This document shows, one piece after another, positions 44,110-55,588 of a DNA stretch of 64,000 nt. The DNA lies in NCBI RefSeq assembly GCF_902167145.1, contig NC_050097.1:230969034-231033033 (forward strand). The letters are read 5' to 3'. Both the position numbers and the translations under genes were made by a program. Below the pieces are notes generated by a model. The model was not told where the DNA came from and searched no databases. It saw only the letters and a program-made list of their open reading frames with translations. The DNA comes from Zea mays. Taxonomy: Eukaryota; Streptophyta; Magnoliopsida; Poales; Poaceae. How positions within the stretch are numbered: position 1 is the first letter of the stretch; every line of letters begins with the position of its first letter.

Positions 44110-47100
44110 TAGGGATGAAAGTAGGATGGGAAAATCCCGTACCGACCGTTATCGTATAACCGATTTGTTAGTTTTATCCCGATCGATTTCGAACCCGAGG
44201 TAAAAAACGAAAACGGAACGGAAACGGGATATACAAAACGGTAAACGGAAACGGAAACGGTAGAGCTAGTTTCCCGACCGTTTCACCGGGATCCCGTTTT
44301 TAATCGGGATGATCCCGTTTCGTTACCGTATTTTCTAATTCGGGATCACTACAATATGGCCAGCTCCAACTTCCATCCATAATCACTGAGGCCCAGCCCA
44401 TGTAAGAAAAACCTAGCGATCCGACCCGTCTCGCCTGGTGCTGCTCTGCCTCTCTCCCAGGCGGCCAGCCGCACGTCCGCACCACAGCATCACACATTCA
44501 CACGCCGCCACGCGCCCACGCCGGAGTCTGGACGCCGCCAGCCGCACGCCGACGCCGGCGACGCGTCTCGCTCTCGCCTGCTCTCTCCTCTCTCCCTGTC
44601 TCCCAGCCGGCCGGCCGCACCAGGCACCACACGCGGTGACGCGGCACGCCGGACGCAGACGCCGCCATCCGCCGAACGCCATCCCTCCACTGCTCGTCCT
44701 CCAGACCTCCACTCCACTGCTCGCCCATCCGCGGTCCGCCCATCCGCCCATCCGCGGTCCTCCAGACCTCCACTGCTCGCCCATCCGGCCATCCGCGGTC
44801 TCCCTGTCTCCACGGCTGCTCACAGCAGTACAGCACCAAGCTGCTGTGTGCTGTCCAGGGGCTCTGCAACACCTGCTGATTGCTGTCCAGGTGCTCACAG
44901 CAGTACAACACCAAGCTGATTGCTGAACACCTGCTGTCCAGGGGCTCTGCTCTCCACTTCGGCTAGCCGGCTACGACTCCATTCCTCAGATGACGCCTCC
45001 GGTTGGAAATAATCCTCCCTCAGGCTCAGCCATAAGATTGGCCAAGTTGATGTCTACCACAAGAGCGCCTTCTACTCGCAAAACAAATTCCGTATTCTCT
45101 GCATATGCTCAAGGTATATATTAGAAAAACAGTAGCAATAGCATTAGCATTACTAATTGGTTGTAGATTGGGAAGCATCATATTGACTGTAGAATAATAC
45201 GAAAAATCTGTTTATAACAGGGTTGAAAAGAAAAGTTGAAGCCTCTTCTAGTCGGATTCAGAATGTACGTGCACGCGCGCGTGGGCATGGATGTGGCCGC
45301 ACATCACCATCATCATCAACAACTGAGGCCGAGAGGCATTTTATTCAGAGTGTAAGCAGTAGTAATGCAAATGGTACAGCTACAGATCCGAGTCAAGATG
45401 ATATGGCTATTGTTCATGAACCACAACCACAACCACAACCACAGCCACAACCTGAACCCGAAGAAGAAGCACCACAGAAGAGGGTAAAGAAGTGCACATC
45501 GGATGTGTGGTAGCATTTCACCAAGAAGGAAATTGAAGTGGAGGTCGATGGAAAGAAATACATTCAGGTATGGGGACATTGCAACTTCCCTAATTGCAAG
45601 GCTAAGTATAGGGCTGAGGGTCATCATGGAACAAGCAGATTTCGAAATCACTTGAGAACATCACATAGTTTAGTTAAAGGTCAGTTGTGTCTAAAAAGTG
45701 AAAAGGATCATGGCAAAGACATAAATCTCATTGAGCCTTATAAGTACGATGAAGTGGTTAGCCTAAAGAAGCTTCATTTGGCAATAATCATGCATGAATA
45801 TCCTTTCAATATTGTAGAACATGAGTACTTTGTTGAGTTTGTTAAGTCTCTGCGCCCTCACTTTCCAATAAAGTCCCGTGTCACTGCTAGAAAATATATC
45901 ATGGATTTGTATTTGGAAGAAAAAGAAAAGTTGTATGGAAAACTAAAAGATGTTCAGTCTCGCTTTAGTACAACTATGGATATGTGGACATCTTGTCAAA
46001 ATAAGTCATACATGTGTGTCACCATCCATTGGATTGATGATGATTGGTGTCTCCAAAAAAGAATTGTTGGCTTTTTTCATGTTGAAGGGCGCCACACTGG
46101 CCAAAGGTTATCACAAACCTTCACTGCAATCATGGTTAAGTGGAACATTGAGAAAAAATTGCTTGCCTTGTCTTTGGATAATGCTAGTGCAAATGAAGTA
46201 TCTGTGCACGATATAATTGAGGATTTGCAGGACACTGATTCAAATCTAGTTTGTGATGGTGCTTTCTTTCATGTGAGGTGTGATTGTCACATACTGAACT
46301 TGGTTGCAAAGGATGGCTTGGCTGTAATTGCAGGAACAATTGAGAAAATCAAAGCGATTGTTCTTGCTGTAAAATCTTCTCCTTTGCAGTGGGAAGAACT
46401 AATGAAGTGTCCTAGTGAATGTGACTTGGATAAATCTAAAGGGATCTCATATGATGTCTCAACTAGATGGAATTCAACCTATTTGATGTTGAGGGATGCC
46501 TTATATTATAAGCCTGCACTAATAAGGCTTAAAACAAGTGATCCTTGCAGGTATGTTTGTCTCAATTGTTGTACATGTCATCATTATAAATTCTCAATTA
46601 ATCAAATGTCAATTCTTGTAGGTACGATGCAATTTGTCCTAAAGCCGAGGAGTGGAAGATGGCATTAACTCTTTTTAAGTGTTTGAAGAAGTTTTTTGAT
46701 CTCACTGAACTCCTATCTGGTACTCAATATTCCACTGCAAATTTATTTTACAAAGGTTTCTGTGAGATAAAGGATTTGATTGACCAATGGTGTGTTCATG
46801 AAAAATTTGTCATTAGGAGAATGGCTGTTGCAATGAGTGAAAAGTTTGAGAAATATTGGAAAGTGTCTAATATTGCACTAGCTGTAGCATGCTTCCTTGA
46901 CCCTAGGTACAAGAAAATATTGATTGAGTTCTATATGAAAAAATTCCATGGTGATTCATACAAAGTTCATGTAGATGACTTTGTTAGGGTCATTAGAAAA
47001 TTGTATCAATTCTATTCTAGTTGTAGTCCTTCAGCTCCAAAGACAAAGACAACTACTAATGATAGTATAGATGATACCTTGATGGAAAATGAAGATGATG

Positions 47101-48489
47101 AATTTCAAAACTATTTGCATGAGTTGAAGGATTATGATCAAGTAGAGTCAAATGAATTGGATAAATATATGTCTGAACCCCTTTTGAAGCATAGTGGTCA
47201 GTTTGATATTTTATCATGGTGGAGGGGAAGGGTTGCAGAATATCCTATCCTCACCCAAATTGCAAGGGATGTGCTAGCAATACAAGTGTCAAATGTTGCT
47301 TCTGAGTCTGCGTTCAGTGCTGGTGGTCGTGTTGTTGATCCTTACCGCAATCGTCTTGGTTCGGAGATTGTTGAAGCTTTGATATGCACAAAAGATTGGG
47401 TAGCAGCATCTAGAAAAGGTGAATGCATATATGTTATAATGAAGTTCCAATTTATAGTTATTCAACAATTATTTTACTTATATTGATGCATATTTGTGTC
47501 ATTCAAGGTGCTACATATTTTCCAACAATGATTGGTGATCTCGAGGTGCTAGACTCTGTTATTGCTGCTGCAACAAATCATGAGAATCATATGGATGAGG
47601 TATTTAAAGATTATTATTTACTTCGTGCATGGGCTATTAATTTGCTATTATTCACTACTGTTTTGATGCATGGGCTGTTTGCTGTCGCCTTGTTTTGATG
47701 CATGCGCCTTGCTGCCCAGCCGTGTTATACTCCCTGCATGGCTGCTAGCTGTTAGGCGCTAGCTGCTAGCTGTTAGGCTCCCAGCTGTTAGGCGCTAGCT
47801 GCTAGCTGCCTAGCTCCCAGCCGTGTTAGTTGACAGATTCATGTTCTTCTATATGTATTTATTTATACTCCCTGCATATCAATTCATGTTCTATCCAAAA
47901 CTGACTTATTTTTGTGTATTAACAGGATGAAGACGCACTAGAATTTTCTAAGAATAGTGAAGATGTAGCAAGTGGCTCCTCTCCATGAGCAATGTGTCTT
48001 ATGTTTGTTGACAGATGAGCCTTGGTTGTAATAGTCTATGCATGCTAAGTGATCCAGATGTGAGCAAGTGATTATGAATATGTGTTTTAAACTTTATATT
48101 GTGTCATGTGTGCTAGTAGACTTATATGGCTTCTTATGTTAGCCAAGAGCCCAAGACTTATCACTTATGTGCTACATTAAACTATGTGTGCTCCGGATTT
48201 ATATGGATTTTATCTATGTTTAATTAAGACTTGTGTTTACAATTTTTTATATTTGTTTTTAAGTTTTGAATATATGTTTTCATGTGTGATTTTACCGAAC
48301 AAAAATACTGGTTCCCGTCCGATTTCGGCTTTAACCCGACCGGGATCGTATCGGTTTTCGATTACCGTATTTATCCCGTTCGTTTTCGTTACCGATATAT
48401 CCCGTTTTCGTTTCCGTCCCGTAAGTTAAATATGAAAATGAAAACGGTAGAGGTATTTTACCGACCGTTCCCGACCGTTTTCATCCCTA
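44110..48489 (+). mobile_element. Full-length hAT transposon, 4380 bp
   Basis: The ends are TAGGGATGAAA and its inverse (TTTCATCCCTA), flanked by a perfect 8-bp duplication GAGAGATA (44102-44109 and 48490-48497). Subterminal regions about 200 bp long on both sides are rich in AACGG/CCGTTT and CCGACCG words, likely transposase binding sites. The interior codes for one hAT transposase in five exons. The exact target duplication and clean splice frames indicate a recent insertion. It landed at the first bases of a smaller hAT-like MITE (48496-48764). Confidence 0.95.
44990..47988 (+). pseudogene. hAT transposase, five exons, one nonsense codon
   Basis: Exons: 44990-45113, 45221-46550, 46622-47418, 47508-47599 and 47926-47988. 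All have GT..AG borders and join in frame to 802 codons including the stop. The first ATG (MTPPVGNN..) follows a short GC-rich leader. A basic, Gln/Pro-rich N terminus (QPQPQPQPE near 45424-45460) leads to a BED zinc finger (VW.HFTKKE, CNFPNCKAKY, FRNHLRTSH). The catalytic region follows (FSTTMDMWTSCQNKSYMCV, CDCHILNLVAKDGL, DVSTRWNSTYLML), then the C-terminal hAT dimerisation domain (LDKYMSEPLL, FDILSWWRGR, YPILTQIARDVLAIQVSNVA, ESAFSAGGRVVD). The only visible lesion is TAG at 45511-45513 inside the BED motif, where Gln is expected. The product would act in the nucleus on the element ends. An ATG downstream of the stop could only give a protein without an intact BED finger. Confidence 0.9.
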
Positions 48490-48495
48490 GAGAGA

Positions 48496-48764
48496 TAGGG
48501 ATGTGAAAATTTCTTCCTCTATGGGGATGTAAACGGGAAAATTCATCCTCCGATTTGTAAACGGGGACGGGACGGATAAGCATTCCACATCCCCATTCCC
48601 TGCGAGGTACCGTTAAACTTATACGTAACGATGTTTTCGTATACTAGTTAATGATAAAAATAAATATCACCACAAGCATTTATGGGGATCCCGGCGAAGA
48701 AATTTTTTTCGTCGCGGCAATAGGGAGCTATTCCCCGATAGAAAATTTACTGTCGACATCCCTA
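48496..48764. mobile_element. Short hAT-like MITE
   Basis: It starts TAGGGATGTGAAAATTT and ends (inverted) TAGGGATGTCGACAGTAAATTT, 269 bp, no ORF. The full-length hAT element sits exactly at its left edge. A target duplication of its own is not evident. Confidence 0.5.
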
Positions 48765-48795
48765 GCAATAAGGCCTGAGCCCGGCATAACGGTAA

Positions 48796-48893
48796 GGGCT
48801 AGTTTGGGAACTCCATTTTCCCAATGGAAAATAAACTAATTTCCTTTGGGAAAATATAAATCCTTTTGGAAAATATGGTTCCCAAAATAGCCT
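48796..48893. mobile_element. Tourist-like MITE, 98 bp
   Basis: The ends GGGCTAGTTTGGGAAC and GTTCCCAAAATAGCCT are inverted repeats, flanked by TAA (48793-48795 and 48894-48896). Confidence 0.7.
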
Positions 48894-49014
48894 TAATTAG
48901 GCGAAGGCAAGGAGGCAGGATTGGAGGCGCGCAGCAACGGTGTTTTATGCGTCAACCGCCTCTTCACCTGCAACTTTTCTCCCAGCGTCCCTCGACGAGC
49001 GACCAGGGCCGGAC

Positions 49015-49460
49015 TATAGATGGCCAATAAGCACGAGGCCCGCGAGCCCGGTACGAAGCCCGCCGTTTGGGCCCGGTCCGAGCCCGACACGGCCCGGTTC
49101 TATGCGGGCCTGGGCCGGCCCGACACGAATAAGCGGGTCGGGCTCGGACAAGAAACTAGACACGATGGGCTAGCCCGGCACGGCCCGTTTAGCTCTAAGC
49201 CCGTTAAGCCCGCTTTTTTTTACACTAAAACGTGCTTACCGTCCCGCATTGCCCGCTTTTTGGCCCGTTTTTCGTGCTAAACGGGCCAGCCCGGCCCGTT
49301 TAGGCCCGCCGCGGACCGGGCTCGGACAGAAAATTGAGCCCGCATGCTTAGGCGGTCCAGCCCAGTTTTCTAACCGTGTCTGACGGGCCAGACCCAAAAC
49401 GAGCCAGGTTTCACCGGGCTCGGTCCGGACCGAGCCAGATGGCCCGTTTGGCTATCTCTA
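49015..49460. mobile_element. Non-autonomous hAT-like element, 446 bp, upstream of RBOH
   Basis: The ends TATAGATGGCCAA and (inverted) TAGAGATAGCCAA are flanked by GGCCGGAC/GGCCGGAT (49007-49014, 49461-49468), an 8-bp duplication with one mismatch. The interior is rich in GGCCCG. It ends about 250 bp before the RBOH start codon. Confidence 0.8.
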
Positions 49461-49555
49461 GGCCGGATGGCCGGTCCTAGCATTTTAACCAGCGATTTTT
49501 CTCCGAGCGTCCCTCGCCCAGCGACCGGGGCCGGTTCTAGTAGCGTTTTCCCCCA

Positions 49556-49565
49556 GTAAAATAAA
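49556..49565 (+). promoter_or_regulatory. Possible TATA-like element of the RBOH gene
   Basis: TAAAATAAAA about 150 bp before the ATG at 49714 is the only TA-rich word in an otherwise GC-rich proximal promoter. Motif only. Confidence 0.3.
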
Positions 49566-49713
49566 ACGCACGCGCGCCGCGCGCCGCGATACGGCTACAA
49601 AGCTCCCCGCCACTCCGTCCCCTGCTCGCCAAACGCACCGTCCATCCCTCGCCTCCCGTTCCTCCTCCCCTCCCTCGCTGCTGAGTGCTGACGGAAAGAG
49701 GGGGTCGATCGCC

Positions 49714-52700
49714 ATGCATAACCCCAGGCCGGGCGGCGGGGACATCGTGGAGATGTCGTCGTCAGCCAGCGCGGCGGGCGAGGCGACGCAAAACGAGCGC
49801 GTGATCCCACATAGCGGCTCGCTGAGCAAGTCCAGCGCGCGGAAGAGTGCGGGGTTAGAGGAGCCCGTGACGACGCCGCTGTCCGCGCCACCGCCGCGCG
49901 CCTCGCCGTCCTCCGCCGCCATGCACGCGCTCAATGGGCTCATGTTCATCAGCAGGGCCGAGGGCACCGTCGGATGGGAGGCTGTGGAGAGGCGCTTCCA
50001 CGAGCTCGCCGAGAACGGGCTCCTCCACCGCTCCAAGTTCGGCGAGTGCATCGGTGGGTGACCGAGAGCCTTTTACCTGCCTGTTCTTTCGAGGTGGTGT
50101 TCACATGGAAATACGATGGATGAACAACAAACACTACAGGGATGAAGGAGGTGGTGTTCGCCGGCGAGCTGTTCGACGCGCTGTTGCGGCGCAGCAACAT
50201 CTCGGGCGACAACATCGACAAGGCGGAGCTGCTCAAGTTCTGGGACCAAATCACCGACACCAGCTTCAACGGCCGACTGCAGACTTTCTTCCACATGTAC
50301 GTCATCATTGATGCGGATTGGCTTACTTGTACTAATAATTTCTGCAGGAGTATTAGTAACAGGTACTCCCTTAATTACGGACCGTGAGTGACCAAATTAA
50401 CCTCCCTTCGGTTACCCTTGCAGGGTGGACGCGGACGCGGACGGCAGGATGTCTGAGGAGAAGGTCAGACAGGTAACTTTTTCAGCAGCCTTTCTCCAGT
50501 TGGTTTAGCCGGAACAGCAATATAATGCCGCACAAACAGACACAGCCTTGCCTTTCTTCTATTCCTGCCCTGATGGATGTATCTGCGGCATGGCGGAGCG
50601 CATGCAGACCATCACGCAGAGGGCGTCCGAGAACAAGCTGTCGAAGATCACAGAGCAGGCGGAGGAGTACGCCCGGCTGATCATGGAGGAGCTGGACCCG
50701 GACAAACTCGGCTACATCGAGGTGCGCAACCTGGAGAGGCTGCTGGAGGACCCCAGCCAGTTGGTGAGCATCGGCACCGCCAAGGACATGAGGCAGATGC
50801 TGAGGAGCCAGAGCCTCCGTCCGACGCCCGAGCCGAACCCTCTCCGGCGCACGCAGTACTTCCTGGAGGACAACTGGCGGCGCGTGTGGGTGGTGCTCCT
50901 GTGGCTGTCCATCTGCGTGGGTCTCTTCGCCTGGAAGTTTGCCCAGTACCGGCGCCGGTACGTGTTCCAGGTGATGGGGTACTGCGTGTGCGTGGCCAAG
51001 GGCGGCGCCGAGACGCTCAAGTTCAACATGGCGCTGATCCTGCTCCCTGTGTGCCGGAACACCATCACCTGGATCCGCAACCACACCGGCGTGGGCCGCG
51101 TGGTGCCCTTCGACGACAACATCAGCTTCCACATGGTGGTGGCCGCGGGCATCGCCGTCGGCGCCGGGCTCCACGTGGTGTCCCACCTGACGTGCGACTT
51201 CCCGCGGCTGCTCCGCGCCACGGACGCCGCGTACGCGCCCCTGGCGCAGTACTTCGGGGTGCCCCGCCCGCGCAACTACTGGTGGTTCGTGAAGGGCACG
51301 GAGGGGTGGACGGGGCTCGCCATGCTCGTGCTCATGGCCGTCGCCTTCACCCTGGCGATGCCGTGGTTCCGCCGCGGGGAGCTCGCGCTGACGGACCTGC
51401 TGAAGCGGCTGGTAGGCCCGCTGAAGCGGCTGACGGACACGCTCAAGCTGACGGACCCGCTGAAGCGGCTGACGGGCCAGCTCAAGCGGCTGACTGCAGG
51501 CCCGCGGAAGCGGCCGACGGACCCGCTCAAGCCGACGGACCCGCTGAAGCGGCTGACGGGTTTCAACGCGTTCTGGTACACGCACCACTGCTTCGTGGCG
51601 GTGTACGCGCTGCTGCTGGTGCACGGGCACTACCTGTACCTGACGCACAAGTGGTACAAGAAGTCGACGTGGATGTACCTGGCCGTGCCCATGGTGCTGT
51701 ACGCGTGCGAGCGCCTCACGCGGGCGCTCCGCTCCAGGGTCCGCGCCGTCAGGATCCGCAAGGTGGGCGTGTACCCGGGCGACGTGCTCTCGCTCCACTT
51801 CTCCAAGCCGCCGGGCTTCAGCTACAAGAGCGGCCAGTACATGTTCGTCAACTGCGCCGACGTCTCACCGTTCGAGTGGTAATAAGCAGCTAGCGTTCTT
51901 CTTCTTCTCGTTCAAGCTTGGAGTTTAATTAATCATTGCACACAGAGGCTAGTATAGATGGTCAATAGTGCCGGATTAATCGGGCAGGTCCGGAGCACGG
52001 CACAGCCCATAGTGCCCAGGCACCCGTTCTGCATCACGTCAGCCCCACAGGATGAGTACCTGAGCGTCCACATCAAGAAACAGGGCGACTGGACCGGCGA
52101 GCTCCGGAACGTCTTCTCGAGGGTATGTACATGTACATGCATATCCGTGCTGACCGCTGAGGCTAATAACGTACGTGCTGACGTGTGCAGGTGTGCCGGC
52201 CGCCGACGGAGGGCAACAGTCGGCTGCTCCGCGACGGCAGCGCCAATTCTCTATCTCTACGGTACATGTGATAGCTCTCACGTTTACACCTAGCCAACAG
52301 AGAACAATTTTAAATAATAAACAAAATTATAGTAATGTACGGGTTAAGCATAAATAAAACCTTAGTCTCATATAAATTATAGTGTAAAATAGCCTTTGCC
52401 GAGTGTCTTAGACACTCGGTAAAGAACGCGATTCCGATAGTGATGGATCATTATTCCCTTGTTCTTAGCCATCATATTCCGCTCCGAATATTGTTAAAAG
52501 AAATATAGATAAATAAATCTTTGGGACAAAGGTCGACATGGGTTAGGCACTCCAGGGACAGTTGACTTCGCGCCCCCTCTCGCAACCAACTTTTTTTTAA
52601 AAAAAATATACTCTCTCCACCGTACCGTCCACACAGAAGAATATAATTCTAGCAAACAATTTAAAACTCTAAATACAGTTATATACTAAACAATTATGAT

Positions 52701-53838
52701 ATAAATAAAAAAGTACTATCAGTTAGCTATATAATAATGTACTCCCTTCGTCTCAAAATAGTGTATTCGTCTTATCTCTATATTTTTATGTCTATATTCA
52801 ACTGTATGATGATGAATGTATACGTATATACAGAACACATATATACATCAATTATTATATGAATCTAATAAAAAAGCCTAAAACGAATTTTGTTTTGGGA
52901 CACAAATTTATTTCGTTACACAAATACTAGCGCTATTTATTACTATAGTCAAACTTCAGTTAGTTTGAATTCCCATTTCATGAAATGGTTGTTTTGTAGC
53001 TTCCCCAAGGTGAGGATCGACGGCCCGTACGGCGCGCCGGCGCAGGACTACAAGCAGTACGATGTCGTGCTTCTGGTCGGGCAGGGCATTGGCGCTACGC
53101 CGATGATCTCCATCATCAAGGACATCATCAACAACATGAAGCAGCTAGATGGCGACCTGGAGGCCGACGCTGGCTCGGGCTTGGGCTCCGGCGGTGTCGA
53201 CGCGTCGTCGTCGTCGTCGCTGCCATCCTTCCGCACGCAGCGGGCCTACTTCTACTGGGTGACCCGGGAGCAGGGCTCCTTCGAGTGGTTCCATGGCATC
53301 ATGGACGAGGTGGCCGAGACCGACAAGAAGGGCATCATCGAGCTCCACAACCACTGCACCAGCGTGTACAAGGACGGGGACCTCCGCTCCAGGGTCATCG
53401 CCCAGCTTCAAATGCTCAACCAGGCCAAGCACAACATCGACGTTATTTCCGGCACCCGCGTCAAGACCCACTTCGCCAGGCCCGATTGGCCAAACGTCTA
53501 CAAGCACATTGCGGAGAACCACCAAAACCAACGTGTTGGTAAGATTTTTTTTTTTTTGCATTGCTCAGTCGCCATTCTAGCTACTTTAGACACATGCATG
53601 CATGCATTATACTGCTACTTTAGCCAGCTTATCGTCAACGTCATAGACAATGAAATAGATGATTTAGGAAAGAATTGGATTTCTGAATCAGCGTTGATAG
53701 TTACCTCTGATCTTTGATATTGCAGGAGTGTTCTACTGTGGCGGTGGCCCGGAGCCGCTAAAGACGCTGCGCGAACTCGCCAAGGATTTCTCGCGGAAAA
53801 CCAACACCAAGTTCGAGTTCCACAAGGAGAACTTCTAG
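49714..53838 (+). CDS. RBOH: Respiratory burst oxidase homologue (plant NADPH oxidase), eight exons, 880 aa
   Basis: Plasma-membrane enzyme that passes electrons from cytosolic NADPH through FAD and two haems to apoplastic O2, making superoxide. Exons: 49714-50053, 50140-50296, 50424-50472, 50608-51878, 52020-52122, 52191-52261, 53000-53538 and 53726-53838. All introns are GT..AG and the frame is perfect; the exon 4 start was chosen because [12 protein letters not shown] aligns residue for residue with the family. The N terminus is short and Ser-rich, then the EF-hand region ([26 protein letters not shown]). The canonical loop [12 protein letters not shown] at 168-179 has Lys at position 12. 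Membrane helices include [20 protein letters not shown].. and [16 protein letters not shown] with the haem histidines. Then come HPFCITSAP (607-615, FAD), [24 protein letters not shown] (NADPH) and the terminal KFEFHKENF. An 8-unit PLKRLTG-like repeat occupies residues about 443-500. RBOH is a family name; the paralogue is not assigned. Confidence 0.95.
51388..51561 (+). repeat. In-frame coding minisatellite in RBOH (PLKRLTG/D units)
   Basis: About eight degenerate 18-24-bp units around CCGCTGAAGCGGCTGACGG, giving (P/L/T/Q)LKRL(T/V)(G/D) with variants TLKLTD, PRKRPTD and PLKPTD. Canonical RBOHs carry one such unit between the [13 protein letters not shown] helix end and FNAFWY. It adds roughly 45 basic, Leu-rich residues between two membrane helices. 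Confidence 0.9.
52395..52442. mobile_element. CACTA terminal fragment in RBOH intron 6
   Basis: TTTGCCGAGTGTC-TTA-GACACTCGGTAAAG is a palindrome of the subterminal repeat seen in the CACTA element at 57.0-58.1 kb. It is followed by CGATAGTG, which could be a CACTA end. Very short; assignment by motif. Confidence 0.45.
52742..52902. mobile_element. Stowaway-like MITE in RBOH intron 6
   Basis: CTCCCTTCGTCTCAAAATAG at the left and (inverted) TGTCCCAAAACAAAATTCG at the right fit the Stowaway terminal repeat; the right end seems slightly truncated. It accounts for much of the 738-bp intron. Confidence 0.6.
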
Positions 53839-55250
<1,412 letters not shown>

Positions 55251-55261
55251 GTTCACAAGAT

Positions 55262-55348
55262 CTTGTTTGAAGTGGATTGAAGGGGCTAAAATCTCTTTGA
55301 ATAGCAAGAGATTTTAGCCCCTTCGATCCCCTCTAACCCTCAAACAAG
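55262..55348. repeat. Hairpin MITE-like palindrome
   Basis: CTTGTTTGA..GGGGCTAAAATCTCTT is followed, after about 8 bases, by its imperfect inverse (AAGAGATTTTAGCCCCTTC..CAAACAAG). Whole-length palindromes of this text are common MITE-like repeats of grasses (inference). Confidence 0.75.
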
Positions 55349-55588
55349 CCATAAAGCAAGAAAACTGAGTAAGTATATTTGTTTTAGAACAAAGTAAGTA
55401 TGTTATATCCTGCCATAAGATTATGAGGAACAAGCTTTGATTAATCTCATAAATCAAGATGTTCCCATACGATATACTGTTGCATGGAATGTTGCTTATT
55501 TATTATCATCCTACACTCACGCTACCATGCATGACCCGATATCACATATTGTCACTCCGAGCCCGAGAATTCGAGGCCGGATCCTTTC
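55349..55588. other. 3' flank of the cysteine-rich peptide gene
   Basis: AT-rich start, then ordinary sequence. Plus-strand ORFs over 55437-55728 have no domain and overlap the minus-strand peptide gene. No other feature found. Confidence 0.4.

Noticed and set aside
44413..44926. Overlapping ORFs on both strands near the hAT start
   Set aside because: GC-rich leader of the transposon with CATCCGCGG-type repeats; the transposase starts later at 44990.
50482..51798. 438-aa minus-strand ORF over RBOH exon 4
   Set aside because: His/Arg/Glu-rich antisense shadow caused by third-position GC of the sense exon; no domain, no promoter.
50577..51893. Second long plus-strand ORF (438 aa) overlapping RBOH
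   Set aside because: Shifted-frame shadow of the GC-rich RBOH exon 4; composition is Ala/Gly/Arg with no domain.
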